Position numbers and translations under genes: made by a program. Shown one piece after another: positions 7,700 to 15,275 of a stretch of DNA of 22,218 nucleotides. Every line of letters starts with the position of its first letter. Position 1 is the stretch's first letter. The stretch is from a virus. The notes below the pieces were generated by a model. It was not told the origin of the DNA, made no database searches, and worked only from the letters and a program-made list of their open reading frames with translations. The DNA lies in IMG/VR virus record IMGVR_UViG_3300044491_003731, positions 1 through 22,218 of that record. One strand, 5' to 3'.

Positions 7700-8289
7700 T
7701 GCCTGACGTGGACATAGACTTCTTTGACCGGGACGGAGTGCTGAAACTTTTCAAGCACACACCAGCATCAATCATCAAAGACGGCAAGACCGAGAAACAC
7801 AAGACCGGAGTGTATTTCCATGCAGTGCCTGAACACCCAGTAACGGGGAATTCTTCGTTAGACTACAAGAAGGCAGAGGACAGAGGCTACTTCAAGATCG
7901 ACATGTTGAATGTGAACATCTACAAAGAAGTCAAATCAGAGCAGGAACTAGTCGAACTGATGATACAGGAGCCCAATTGGGACATGCTGAAAGATCCAAA
8001 AATCGTGGAGAACCTGTTCCACATCAACGGGCACTTCGACATAGTGTCCAAACTGGAGCCAAGGAACATCGAGCAACTGGCCGCTGTGTTGGCCATAATA
8101 CGTCCCGCGAAGAGACAGTTGATGTACAAGGACTGGCAGGACATAATGAGGGAGGTGTGGACAAAACCCACAGACGGCTCATACTTCTTCAAGAAGTCAC
8201 ACGCTATAGCCTACGCACAGGCCATAGTGGTACAGATGAATCTGATCGCGAGGGCTAAATATAGTTTTGATGCTACATCAAAAACCTAA
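7699..8289 (+). CDS. Reduced DnaE-like (DNA polymerase III alpha) palm/fingers protein
   Basis: 196 aa against well over 1000 aa for bacterial DnaE. Four DnaE landmarks occur in the right order. PDVDIDF (2-8) corresponds to the PDxDxDF motif with the first two catalytic aspartates. HKTGVYF (34-40) corresponds to H-A-A-G-V. DYKKAEDRGYFKIDML (55-70) corresponds to the K-x-D-F-L-G segment with the third catalytic aspartate (D68). IEQLAAVLAIIRP followed by FFKKSHAIAYA (164-172) corresponds to EDLxALxALYRP and FxKSHAAAYA. About 100 residues present in DnaE between the first and third aspartates are missing, as are the PHP, little-finger and C-terminal domains. Whether it still polymerises is unclear; it could be a structural or regulatory relic. 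From memory, homologues exist in cyanophages as hypothetical proteins. Confidence 0.8.
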   Translation: MPDVDIDFFDRDGVLKLFKHTPASIIKDGKTEKHKTGVYFHAVPEHPVTGNSSLDYKKAEDRGYFKIDMLNVNIYKEVKSEQELVELMIQEPNWDMLKDPKIVENLFHINGHFDIVSKLEPRNIEQLAAVLAIIRPAKRQLMYKDWQDIMREVWTKPTDGSYFFKKSHAIAYAQAIVVQMNLIARAKYSFDATSKT

Positions 8290-8425
8290 AAAAAAGACAC
8301 CCAAACATCCTAGTAAAAAACATCGCAGTCCAACTCGCTCTGAGCTCGGATCATATCAAGCAGATAATCCATTGACCAAGTACGTGGAAAGAGTGAATGG
8401 TATAAACTGTACTGAAAAGAACTAA
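8270..8425 (+). CDS. Small basic protein, 51 aa
   Basis: An ATG at 8270 lies 20 nt inside the end of the DnaE-like gene, the same overlap used repeatedly in this operon. It opens a 51-codon frame ending in TAA at 8423-8425. The product begins MLHQKPKKKTPKHPSKKHR and continues to NPLTKYVERVNGINC. The N-terminal half is strongly basic, which suits nucleic-acid binding. Its last bases overlap the stop of the convergent gene by 4 nt, leaving no gap. No family is recognised. It fills an otherwise empty 130-nt stretch with a properly overlapping frame, which is the main support. Confidence 0.65.
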   Translation: MLHQKPKKKTPKHPSKKHRSPTRSELGSYQADNPLTKYVERVNGINCTEKN

Positions 8426-8796
8426 ACGGGTTTTCTTACCAATTGGATTGTTCTACGCTTGACGCGTTTCTTTGAGATATCAGAAAGTCTCACTGTTGGT
8501 CCATGAACTATCTCAACATCTTTAGAGTTCAAAGTCACTAATGTTGTACGGAAATACCTGAACTCACCTTTAAGGAATATATTGATGGGCAGTTTACGAT
8601 TGGACTCGTGCCACCAAGTCTCACCACACTTAAGGAACTTCATCTTGTCCTGTGGTAGCATCAACCTACCATAATCGTAGAAACTGATCACATTGGCATC
8701 CTCGTTCTGTACTATGCCCACATACTCCAAGTCGCCCTTTCTTATAAGGCTTAAAAATGGAAATTTGTCCCTCAGCGTGTTAAAAATCTCGTTCAT
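8422..8796 (-). CDS. Unknown 124-aa phage protein
   Basis: The ATG at 8796 opens a 124-aa frame. Notable parts are FPFLSLIRKGDLEYVGIVQN near the start, GETWWHESNRKLPINIFL in the middle and a basic C-terminus (KKRVKRRTIQLVRK). There is no signal peptide or membrane segment and no known catalytic motif. From memory, proteins with the WWHESNRKLPINIFL-like stretch occur in marine T4-like phages without assigned function. It is the only minus-strand gene between the UvsW operon and the structural gene, and it meets the operon tail to tail. Confidence 0.85.
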   Translation of the reverse strand: MNEIFNTLRDKFPFLSLIRKGDLEYVGIVQNEDANVISFYDYGRLMLPQDKMKFLKCGETWWHESNRKLPINIFLKGEFRYFRTTLVTLNSKDVEIVHGPTVRLSDISKKRVKRRTIQLVRKPV

Positions 8797-8804
8797 CTTA
8801 TATC

Positions 8805-8812
8805 CATAAATA
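8805..8812 (+). promoter_or_regulatory. T4-type late promoter box, CATAAATA
   Basis: CATAAATA differs from the T4 late consensus TATAAATA at one position and ends 16 bases before the ATG of the structural gene at 8829. In T4-like phages this box is read by gp55 sigma and drives virion genes, which matches the downstream product. Confidence 0.65.
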
Positions 8813-8828
8813 CTGTTAAATATGTATT

Positions 8829-9866
8829 ATGCAAACAGTTTCAAGGTATTTACTCACACAGTTGGTAATCGCCTACATAAATGGTTATCATGGAAGGAAT
8901 TCAAAGGTGTACGATAGACGCTTAACACTACACAGGGGGGTCAATAACCCTATAACATTCACGTTCAAGAACGAGGATCAGAAGGCACAGGACATCACAA
9001 CCAAGACCTACGAACTAAACATAATTGACAGTGAGTCGAAAAAATCAGTACTGTCGAAAGAATTAATTAATCTAAACACTACACAAGCAACCAGTCTAAC
9101 TATAGAATCAGACGGATCCTCTACAGGAACCACTGCTAGGGCAACTGTTACAAACTCGAATGTGACTGGTAGTTTTAAAGTTGGGTTCTTACTAGGTGGG
9201 ACTAGCATATCAGGCCCTGTTGAAATCACCAATGTCAATTCCACTAACAACGCAGGTACATCAACAATATTAAATTTAAAATTTACTCAACAGACTATTC
9301 CTTCAGAGACTGTGAATGTAACAGCAGGACCAAAAGGGTCAGCAAACTGCACGATTACAGAAGGCGAATTACTACCACTGGATGCCAAGTTCTACAACTT
9401 CGCAGTGCGTGAAGTCAAGTCGGACGGTAGTCGGGAGATCACATACTCAGACACAGGATACGCGGCCGCGGGCACAATAGAACTGTTAGACGGTGCGTAC
9501 CCAGAGTTCGTCGCCAGTACAGAAGTTTCAAGTTTCACAGCAGTGGGCGGACCACTGACCTACACGTCAGGATCCACGGATGCCGGACCGGGCATCAACA
9601 ACAACAAGGCACTGCACACGATCGCGGTGTACACCAAGAACTTCTCGGGCACACTGAGGGTTCAAGGCACCATGAGCGCCAGTCCGGGGTCAAGCGATTG
9701 GTTTGATATTACCATGGATGGTGCGGCTTCTACCGCCAACACTTTCTCCAGTTCCACCACAGTTACCAACTACAACTTCTACGGTGTCTATCACAGTGTG
9801 AGATTCAGTTGGGGCAACGACAGTGGTAACACTGGTGTGATTGACAAAATCCTATATAGACAGTAA
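8829..9866 (+). CDS. Putative virion structural protein (tail or baseplate associated)
   Basis: 345 aa. After a short N-terminal region the protein is low in charge, rich in threonine, serine, glycine and asparagine, and looks beta-stranded throughout, as in phage tail, baseplate or decoration proteins. The segment LHRGVNNPITFTFKNEDQK (about 34-52) resembles the N-terminal part of BppU-type baseplate proteins, where an R-G-x-x-x-P pattern precedes beta strands. The C-terminal part (FSGTLRVQGTM...VYHSVRFSWG) looks like a jelly-roll or carbohydrate-binding fold. The late promoter box just upstream fits a late virion gene, which is otherwise isolated between replication genes. The structural role is inferred from composition and promoter type; the exact position in the virion is unknown. 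Confidence 0.65.
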   Translation: MQTVSRYLLTQLVIAYINGYHGRNSKVYDRRLTLHRGVNNPITFTFKNEDQKAQDITTKTYELNIIDSESKKSVLSKELINLNTTQATSLTIESDGSSTGTTARATVTNSNVTGSFKVGFLLGGTSISGPVEITNVNSTNNAGTSTILNLKFTQQTIPSETVNVTAGPKGSANCTITEGELLPLDAKFYNFAVREVKSDGSREITYSDTGYAAAGTIELLDGAYPEFVASTEVSSFTAVGGPLTYTSGSTDAGPGINNNKALHTIAVYTKNFSGTLRVQGTMSASPGSSDWFDITMDGAASTANTFSSSTTVTNYNFYGVYHSVRFSWGNDSGNTGVIDKILYRQ

Positions 9867-9876
9867 AATATAGTTT

Positions 9877-10890
9877 ATGAACCTGATCCAGAACACAATT
9901 CTGACGAGCCTGCCTGCGGGCAGGAAGAAGACCCCGAGTGGGTGGATATCATTCAACGCACCCTGTTGTGTTCACAACGGCGAGACTGCTGACAGGAAGA
10001 AGCGTGGTGGCATTATGACCAGTGCGGACGGAACTGTAAGCTATCACTGTTTCAACTGTGGCTTCAAGACCAGTTACGTGATCGGACGAAAGTTGACCTA
10101 CAAGATGCGACAGTTCATGGGCTACATAGGAATACCTGAAGACACGATAAAGAAACTGGCCATAGAGGCCATGCGTGAAGAAGAGAGTGACATCAAGTAC
10201 GAGAAAAAGAAATTTGTAACTTTCAAGAAGAAAGCACTACCTAAGAACACACACAAACTAGACGTGTGGTTAGAGAAGTACGTGGCCAATGACCTAACAG
10301 AACCACAATGGAAACGGATCGATGGACTACTGAAATACCTCGAAGGCAGGGGCATTGGAGCAGACTGGTATGACTTCATGTACTCACCAGACAAGATGTG
10401 GGACATTTATCAGAGACTATTAATTCCATTTTATTGGAAAGGTGAAGTGGTAGGTTACACGGGCAGAATATTCGAGGAATCACGTGCTGTCAAATACTAC
10501 ACAGACGTGTGGCCGGGATACGTGTTCAACATGGACGCACAGGATTGGACGAGGAAATTCGTGTTGGTTACAGAAGGACCATTTGATGCCATCGCGGTTT
10601 CTGGCGTGAGCATATTAGGGTCGGAGGTGAATGAAGCACAGAGAGAATTACTAGACGGTTTAGGCAGACAAGTGATAGTGGTACCTGACAGGGACGCCCC
10701 TGGACAGAAGTTAGTAGATCAGGCCACAGAGTTTGGATGGAGTGTGGCATTTCCGGAATGGGACAAAACTGTTAGCGATGTGGCCGAAGCCGCGCAAAAG
10801 TATGGTAGGTTGTTCACCCTGAAATCGATACTGAATTCAACTGAGAAGTCGAAATTGAAAATAGATCTCAAAAGGAAGATGTATGGTTAA
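9877..10890 (+). CDS. 61: DNA primase, T4 gp61-like
   Basis: 337 aa, near the 342 aa of T4 gp61. The N-terminal zinc site is visible as APCCVHN (C30, C31, H33) and YHCFNCGF (C58, C61), the DnaG-type zinc-binding domain that recognises the template. A TOPRIM domain follows, with VTEGPFDAIAVSG (about 231-243; the glutamate is the acid-base residue) and VVPDRDAPG (about 268-276; the two metal-binding aspartates). Primase makes the short RNA primers for lagging-strand synthesis and works in a complex with the gp41 helicase, encoded two genes downstream. Its end overlaps the inserted radical SAM gene by 8 nt. Confidence 0.94.
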   Translation: MNLIQNTILTSLPAGRKKTPSGWISFNAPCCVHNGETADRKKRGGIMTSADGTVSYHCFNCGFKTSYVIGRKLTYKMRQFMGYIGIPEDTIKKLAIEAMREEESDIKYEKKKFVTFKKKALPKNTHKLDVWLEKYVANDLTEPQWKRIDGLLKYLEGRGIGADWYDFMYSPDKMWDIYQRLLIPFYWKGEVVGYTGRIFEESRAVKYYTDVWPGYVFNMDAQDWTRKFVLVTEGPFDAIAVSGVSILGSEVNEAQRELLDGLGRQVIVVPDRDAPGQKLVDQATEFGWSVAFPEWDKTVSDVAEAAQKYGRLFTLKSILNSTEKSKLKIDLKRKMYG

Positions 10891-11791
10891 CTTTCATATA
10901 GAACCAACTAGTAAATGCACATTGGAATGTCCTTTGTGCGATAGGACATGGTTATATAAAAGATTTAAAAAAAGAAATCTCCACGAAATAAACATAAACC
11001 ACATCACAGAATTTGTTGGGACAAACGCGAGTGTGACCATGTGTGGCAATAATGGCGATCCCATATATCATTCACAATTCATAGATCTGTGTAGGAGATT
11101 TAAAGATAACAACTGCAGAATTTCTATCATTACAAACGGATCAGCAAAATCAAAAAAATGGTGGAAGGAATTGAACAACCTACTCGACCAGAACGATAAG
11201 ATCACATTTTCTATAGACGGTCTAGAAGACACAAATCACATATACAGGAAAAATGCCAAATGGAAATCTATAATAGATGCTGTACAGACCCTAGAGAAAA
11301 GAAAATGTCACATGGAGTGGAAATTTATAGTGTTCAAACACAACCAACATCAAATTCAAAAGGCTAAAAATTTGTCAGTCGATATGGGCTTTAATCACTT
11401 CCGGTTAGAACACAGTGATAGATGGCTGGGAGAAAAAGAACTTATGCCGGACAGTGAATTTGTTGATGCGGTCTATCAGCAACAAAAAGAGATTCTAATA
11501 AATCCAGAATTCTCAACGACAATGGTCCCAAAATGTTTACAAAATGGCAAACCTCAAAACGACCTTTACATAGATGCAGAAGGAGATTTTTATCCTTGTT
11601 GTTGGATGGGCACACACAGGTACAAGTTCAAAAGTATGTATTCTCCAAAAAATAAATCATTTAACATTAGTAAAAAAACGCTAGACAGTATATTGAATAA
11701 CAGTGAGGTAAAACAGTTTTTTGAATCAACAAAACAATTTACTTCTGCCCATGAATGTTGTAAAATAAAGTGCGGAGTAAGAAATGGCTGA
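10883..11791 (+). CDS. Radical SAM protein with C-terminal cysteine cluster (SPASM-like)
   Basis: 302 aa. The radical SAM motif C-x3-C-x2-C is seen as CTLECPLC (C12, C16, C19), which binds the 4Fe-4S cluster that cleaves S-adenosylmethionine. TMCGNNGDP near residue 52 fits the glycine-rich SAM-contact motif, and ITNGS and FSIDGLEDTNHIYR match later strands of the barrel. The C-terminal part has DAEGDFYPCCW and HECCKIKC, cysteines typical of a SPASM or twitch auxiliary cluster. It overlaps both the primase and the helicase by 8 nt, so it is translated within the replication operon, yet its DNA is visibly richer in A+T. That suggests a later insertion. The substrate is unknown; peptide or sugar modification are the usual roles in this family. 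Confidence 0.85.
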   Translation: MVNFHIEPTSKCTLECPLCDRTWLYKRFKKRNLHEININHITEFVGTNASVTMCGNNGDPIYHSQFIDLCRRFKDNNCRISIITNGSAKSKKWWKELNNLLDQNDKITFSIDGLEDTNHIYRKNAKWKSIIDAVQTLEKRKCHMEWKFIVFKHNQHQIQKAKNLSVDMGFNHFRLEHSDRWLGEKELMPDSEFVDAVYQQQKEILINPEFSTTMVPKCLQNGKPQNDLYIDAEGDFYPCCWMGTHRYKFKSMYSPKNKSFNISKKTLDSILNNSEVKQFFESTKQFTSAHECCKIKCGVRNG

Positions 11792-13223
11792 ATACACATT
11801 TGATGTACAAAAACTTTATATAGAAATGCTACTAGCAGATGCTGAGTCATTCGCTAGGGCACAGAACATATTCAAACCGGAATCGTTTGACAGGAAACTA
11901 CAACCAATAGCCAAGTTCGTCAAAGACTACATGGACGAATACAAAGTGATGCCAGATGTTGAACAGGTCAACGCTAAACACGACATCAAGTTGAAGTCAG
12001 CGAAAGATTTAGATCCAAGCCACTTCAACTGGTTGCTGGACGAGTTCGAGACATTCTCGAGACACAAGGCGCTGGAGCACGCCATACTGCAATCAGCGGA
12101 TCTTCTAGAGAAGGGAGACTATGCTCCTGTTGAGGACATGGTCAAGGAAGCGGTCAGCGTGGGACTCACACGTGACCTAGGCACGGACTACTTCGAGGAT
12201 CCGAAAGGCAGACTGACTGCCCTCAAGGACAACAACGGTCAGATCAGCACAGGCTGGGCCAACCTCGACAAGAAACTGTTTGGTGGATTCAACCGGGGAG
12301 AACTAAACATCTTTGCAGGTGGATCAGGCGCAGGTAAGAGTTTGTTCTTGCAGAATCTCGCGGTGAACTGGGCCACTGCCGGTCTCAACGTGTGTTACAT
12401 TTCTTTCGAATTGAGTGAACAACTGACGGCAATGAGGTTGGATGCCATGATGACCAACATACCAACACGTAAGGTGTTCCCAGAGATAGACAATGTGGAG
12501 ATGAAGGTCAAGATGATGGCGAAGAAGTCCGGGATACTACAGATCAAGTACCTGCCAAGTGGTAGCAACGTTCTAGACGTGAGAACATATCTCAAGGAAC
12601 TAGAACTAAAGGCAAAGAAGAAGATAGACTGCATACTGATCGATTACTTGGATCTCATGATGCCAAAGAGCAAGAAGATATCGCCAGCAGACTTGTTCAT
12701 CAAAGACAAGTATGTGAGTGAGGAACTGAGGAATTTGGTGGTTGAGAAACAGTGTGTGTTGGCAACAGCATCGCAGTTGAACCGGGCATCTGTAGAAGAG
12801 ATAGAGTTTGATCACAGTCACATATCAGGTGGACTGTCCAAGATACAGACAGCGGACAACGTGATAGGTATATTCACTTCAAGAGCCATGAAAGAACGTG
12901 GCAGATATCAGATACAGTTCATGAAGACCAGATCCAGTTCGGGTGTGGGACAGAAAGTAGATCTGGAGTTTGATGTGGACAGTCTGCGTATCAGAAGCCT
13001 GGACGAGGATGAGTCACAGAGCTACAATCAGCAGGGCAAGAACAAGATTTATGATTCATTGAAGCAGACATCCAAGGTCACGGGCAATGAACAAACAGAT
13101 GCTAGATCGGAAGTGCCGGATCCCCGTAAAGGTGATGCACTAGGAGTCAAAGTCAAGGCCACTGTTGAAGGCGGTAAACTGAGACAACTTCTCAACGAGT
13201 TGCACTCAGACGAAGAACAATAA
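11784..13223 (+). CDS. 41: Replicative DNA helicase, T4 gp41-like
   Basis: 479 aa, like T4 gp41 (475 aa). The N-terminal domain (about 1-150) is helical, as in DnaB-family helicases. The RecA-like core has GGSGAGKS (Walker A, about 179-186), YISFELSE, IDCILIDYLDLM (Walker B), ATASQLNR (motif H3) and SHISGGLSKIQTADNVIGI (H4 region with DNA-binding loop). It forms a hexamer that unwinds DNA ahead of the leading-strand polymerase and recruits the gp61 primase. It starts 8 nt inside the radical SAM gene, and its TAA shares a base with the ATG of the methyltransferase gene. The identification is secure. Confidence 0.95.
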   Translation: MAEYTFDVQKLYIEMLLADAESFARAQNIFKPESFDRKLQPIAKFVKDYMDEYKVMPDVEQVNAKHDIKLKSAKDLDPSHFNWLLDEFETFSRHKALEHAILQSADLLEKGDYAPVEDMVKEAVSVGLTRDLGTDYFEDPKGRLTALKDNNGQISTGWANLDKKLFGGFNRGELNIFAGGSGAGKSLFLQNLAVNWATAGLNVCYISFELSEQLTAMRLDAMMTNIPTRKVFPEIDNVEMKVKMMAKKSGILQIKYLPSGSNVLDVRTYLKELELKAKKKIDCILIDYLDLMMPKSKKISPADLFIKDKYVSEELRNLVVEKQCVLATASQLNRASVEEIEFDHSHISGGLSKIQTADNVIGIFTSRAMKERGRYQIQFMKTRSSSGVGQKVDLEFDVDSLRIRSLDEDESQSYNQQGKNKIYDSLKQTSKVTGNEQTDARSEVPDPRKGDALGVKVKATVEGGKLRQLLNELHSDEEQ

Positions 13224-13888
13224 TGAAAAAAGTATATGACTGGTTCCTGCCAGACTATGACAGCCATTATGAGAAATGGATGACTCTCAACAACGAAAAA
13301 ACTTATCAACGATTGCAAAGAGAGTATGCGCTCAATCAGGTTAAACATTTCCGTACAGCAGTAGACATAGGCGGTAACCTAGGTTTCTGGAGTAAAGACT
13401 TCTGTAAGCAATTCGACAATGTGACAATTTTTGAACCCGAACCATCAAATATAGAATGTTTGAAAGAGAATCTAAAAATGCATTCAAACTTCACACTGCA
13501 CGAAGTAGGACTAGGTAGCAAAGAAGAAATAAGAGAATTTTACACATCATTAACTACATCAGGAGGACATAGTTTCTATAGGGATCAGATTTTTGAAAAC
13601 GAAGTTAACAAGACTATGTTACCTATTAAAAAACTTGATGATTACAATCTAACAAATATAGATCTCATCAAGATCGACACACAAGGTAGTGAGTACGATA
13701 TACTGCTAGGTGGGAAGCAGACCTTGATCAATAACGATGCTGTGCTGAATATTGAGATAGAACACAAGAACGAGGGACATAAAAAGCGTGCCAAAGAAAT
13801 CATAGACTTCTTATCAAGCGTGGACTACAAAGAGTATGGCAGATCCCGTAGGAAAGAAGTAGTCTTCAAAAAAGAGCGTAAAGCGTAA
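13223..13888 (+). CDS. FkbM-family SAM-dependent methyltransferase
   Basis: 221 aa. AVDIGGNLGFWSKDF (about 46-60) is the glycine-rich SAM-binding motif I, and TIFEPEPSN (about 71-79) carries the acidic residue that holds the SAM ribose. NIDLIKIDTQGSEYDILLGG (about 145-164) is the FkbM hallmark, in which I-K-I-D-x-x-G-x-E precedes a conserved strand. FkbM enzymes methylate hydroxyl groups of sugars and small molecules. The gene is coupled to the gp41 helicase (TAATG overlap), but nothing ties it to replication; it reads as another accessory gene in this operon, more A+T rich than gp41. The tail ends in KKERKA, and its stop lies in the AGCGTAAA repeat region. Confidence 0.88.
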   Translation: MKKVYDWFLPDYDSHYEKWMTLNNEKTYQRLQREYALNQVKHFRTAVDIGGNLGFWSKDFCKQFDNVTIFEPEPSNIECLKENLKMHSNFTLHEVGLGSKEEIREFYTSLTTSGGHSFYRDQIFENEVNKTMLPIKKLDDYNLTNIDLIKIDTQGSEYDILLGGKQTLINNDAVLNIEIEHKNEGHKKRAKEIIDFLSSVDYKEYGRSRRKEVVFKKERKA

Positions 13889-13941
13889 ATTACCAGAGAT
13901 AGCGTAAAAAAGAAATAACGCGAAGCGTTAAAAAGCGTAAA
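13875..13941. repeat. Four copies of AGCGTAAA around a hairpin
   Basis: AGCGTAAA occurs at 13875-13882, 13882-13889, 13901-13908 and 13934-13941, the first two inside the end of the methyltransferase gene. A related GCGTTAAA lies inside the hairpin. The cluster fills the gap between two convergent genes. The copies could come from local slippage or could be protein binding sites. Confidence 0.6.
13903..13930 (-). terminator. Putative rho-independent terminator of the porin gene
   Basis: TAACGC-GAA-GCGTTA at 13916-13930 forms a 6-bp stem with a 3-base loop. Read on the minus strand it is followed by a T-rich run (ATTTCTTTTTT, about 13905-13915), the layout of a rho-independent terminator about 60 bases after the porin stop. 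The stem is short, and on the plus strand it is followed by purines, so the signal points to minus-strand transcription. Confidence 0.5.
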
Positions 13942-13988
13942 GCCGACCTTGACCTCTTCAGATCTCCGCCGGCTCCACAGTGTTTAGA

Positions 13989-14927
13989 TTAGAATGTGAA
14001 CTTGATTCCAGCCGCGGCATCTTGTGTGTCAACACCTGATGTAACGTCTGTCATTTCAAAGGCACCATACACGCTGAAGTTCTCACCGATCTTCTTCTCG
14101 GCTCCCACTGTTGTGTATGCGTTGCCATCCTTGATCTTGCCATAACCCACCGAGTACGTTGTGTCTTCGATAACATGCGAAGCAACGAATTCGTTGGCTT
14201 TGGTGTCAAGGTTGGTCGATTCCACTGTCTTGATTGTGTGGTTGTAACCGATCGAAGTGGCATCTGAGATGTCAAATGATGCACCAACACCCTTGTACTC
14301 GATGTTGTTCACTTTGTCATCCGTGTAGGCGATACCCACGTTTAGGCCGTCGCTCACGTCCATCGAGGCCGCAGTCTCGTAAACGTCAACACCCGACTTA
14401 CCAGTTGTACCGTCAACTTTTACCAAGTTGTCGATCTGGATCGCACCGAACGTGTTCGAGTAGATCACTGTGTGTGAGTCTCTGCTGAACAGTTTCTGTG
14501 CGGCACTTCCGCCGTATTCTGGGAACACATCTGTCTTAGATGTAACAGCACCCTTGAACACAGAGTTCTGTCTTCCTGCTGATAGCACACCTGTTCCACC
14601 CATGTCAACGCCGGCGAAAGCCAGTTTTGAATCGAACGGTGTGGAACCAGAGTCATCCGCGTCGATGTCCACTTCTAACTTGGCGAACCCGTCGATGCCC
14701 TCTGATAGGTTGCTCGAGAAGTCAACACCGATGTTGGAACCATTGTTCTCTGCTTTAGATGTTGAAACGCCGTTGGCGTCCTCGTTGTTAGAAAGCATAT
14801 AGTTCAGTGAACCGTAAACTTTCATATCAGCCGCTTCTGCTGGTGTTGGTTTCATCAACCACCCAATCACCACAAGCGCGATTATAATTGCCGCACCTAT
14901 GGCTGTCTTCTTCTTTGTCATTTTCAT
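13989..14927 (-). CDS. Gram-negative outer-membrane porin homologue carried by the phage
   Basis: 312 aa from the ATG at 14927, chosen because AGGAG lies 10 bases upstream; a longer GTG-started frame exists but lacks such a site. Residues 1-32 form a signal peptide: MKMTKKK, a hydrophobic core AIIIALVVIGWLM, then PAEA as a likely cleavage site. The mature part opens with MKVYGSLNYML, the usual first strand of Gram-negative porins, continues in alternating amphipathic strands with acidic loops, and ends in IKFTF, the terminal phenylalanine required for BAM-mediated insertion. Porins form trimeric channels for small solutes. In a phage this could change nutrient entry or block adsorption of competing phages. 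A late box (GATAAATA) lies about 86 bases upstream. Confidence 0.85.
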   Translation of the reverse strand: MKMTKKKTAIGAAIIIALVVIGWLMKPTPAEAADMKVYGSLNYMLSNNEDANGVSTSKAENNGSNIGVDFSSNLSEGIDGFAKLEVDIDADDSGSTPFDSKLAFAGVDMGGTGVLSAGRQNSVFKGAVTSKTDVFPEYGGSAAQKLFSRDSHTVIYSNTFGAIQIDNLVKVDGTTGKSGVDVYETAASMDVSDGLNVGIAYTDDKVNNIEYKGVGASFDISDATSIGYNHTIKTVESTNLDTKANEFVASHVIEDTTYSVGYGKIKDGNAYTTVGAEKKIGENFSVYGAFEMTDVTSGVDTQDAAAGIKFTF

Positions 14928-15012
14928 TATAGATTGTCTCCTATATCTTTTTTTTTCTATAAGGTTTATAAATGCGATCACTGGCCTTGTGACCGCTCCG
15001 GATTGTAAGGCA

Positions 15013-15020
15013 TATTTATC
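15013..15020 (-). promoter_or_regulatory. Late promoter box for the porin gene, GATAAATA
   Basis: On the minus strand the sequence reads GATAAATA, one change from the T4 late consensus, about 86 bases before the porin ATG. Within the 14928-15107 intergenic region I see no other clear promoter for either neighbour. Confidence 0.5.
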
Positions 15021-15107
15021 TAAAAAGCAACACTTAATAGTTGCGTTTGGTAAACTTTATCCACACAGTTCCAAACAAATAATTACAATTGAACAGGAGG
15101 ATGGATC

Positions 15108-15275
15108 ATGGGCATACACTACGACTACAAGAGCACCCGGGGTGCGAAGAAGATGCAGAAGCAACAGGAACGTGAACAGCGAAGGCGGCGTAAGAAATCA
15201 CAACAGATGCCCGCACCGAAATCCAAGGAGAGTCAACCCTTGACACTGGACATGATCACCGATCCTACGAAATGA
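15108..15275 (+). CDS. Small lysine/glutamine-rich protein, 55 aa
   Basis: ATG at 15108 is preceded by a perfect AGGAGG at 15095-15100, seven bases upstream. The 55-codon frame ends in TGA overlapping the ATG of the radical SAM gene (ATGA), so the two are coupled. The product is highly charged: MGIHYDYKSTRGAKKMQ, then a glutamine/arginine/lysine-rich helix, then a proline-rich linker and TLDMITDPTK. It has no membrane segment. A short peptide coupled upstream of a radical SAM enzyme with SPASM-type cysteines raises the possibility of a modified-peptide precursor, but it lacks an obvious leader/core split, so that is speculative. An overlapping longer frame in another register has no ribosome binding site. 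Confidence 0.75.
   Translation: MGIHYDYKSTRGAKKMQKQQEREQRRRRKKSQQMPAPKSKESQPLTLDMITDPTK

Noticed and set aside
7977-8258. 93-aa plus-strand frame inside the DnaE-like gene
   Set aside because: Another register of the same DNA, arginine-rich with no start signal; the DnaE motifs decide the real frame.
13875-13941. CRISPR-like array
   Set aside because: The repeat unit is only 8 bases and the spacing is uneven, two copies even overlapping, so it is not a CRISPR.
14899-15243. 114-aa plus-strand open frame
   Set aside because: It competes with the 55-aa gene at 15108, which has a perfect ribosome binding site and couples to the next gene, and it overlaps the porin start on the other strand.
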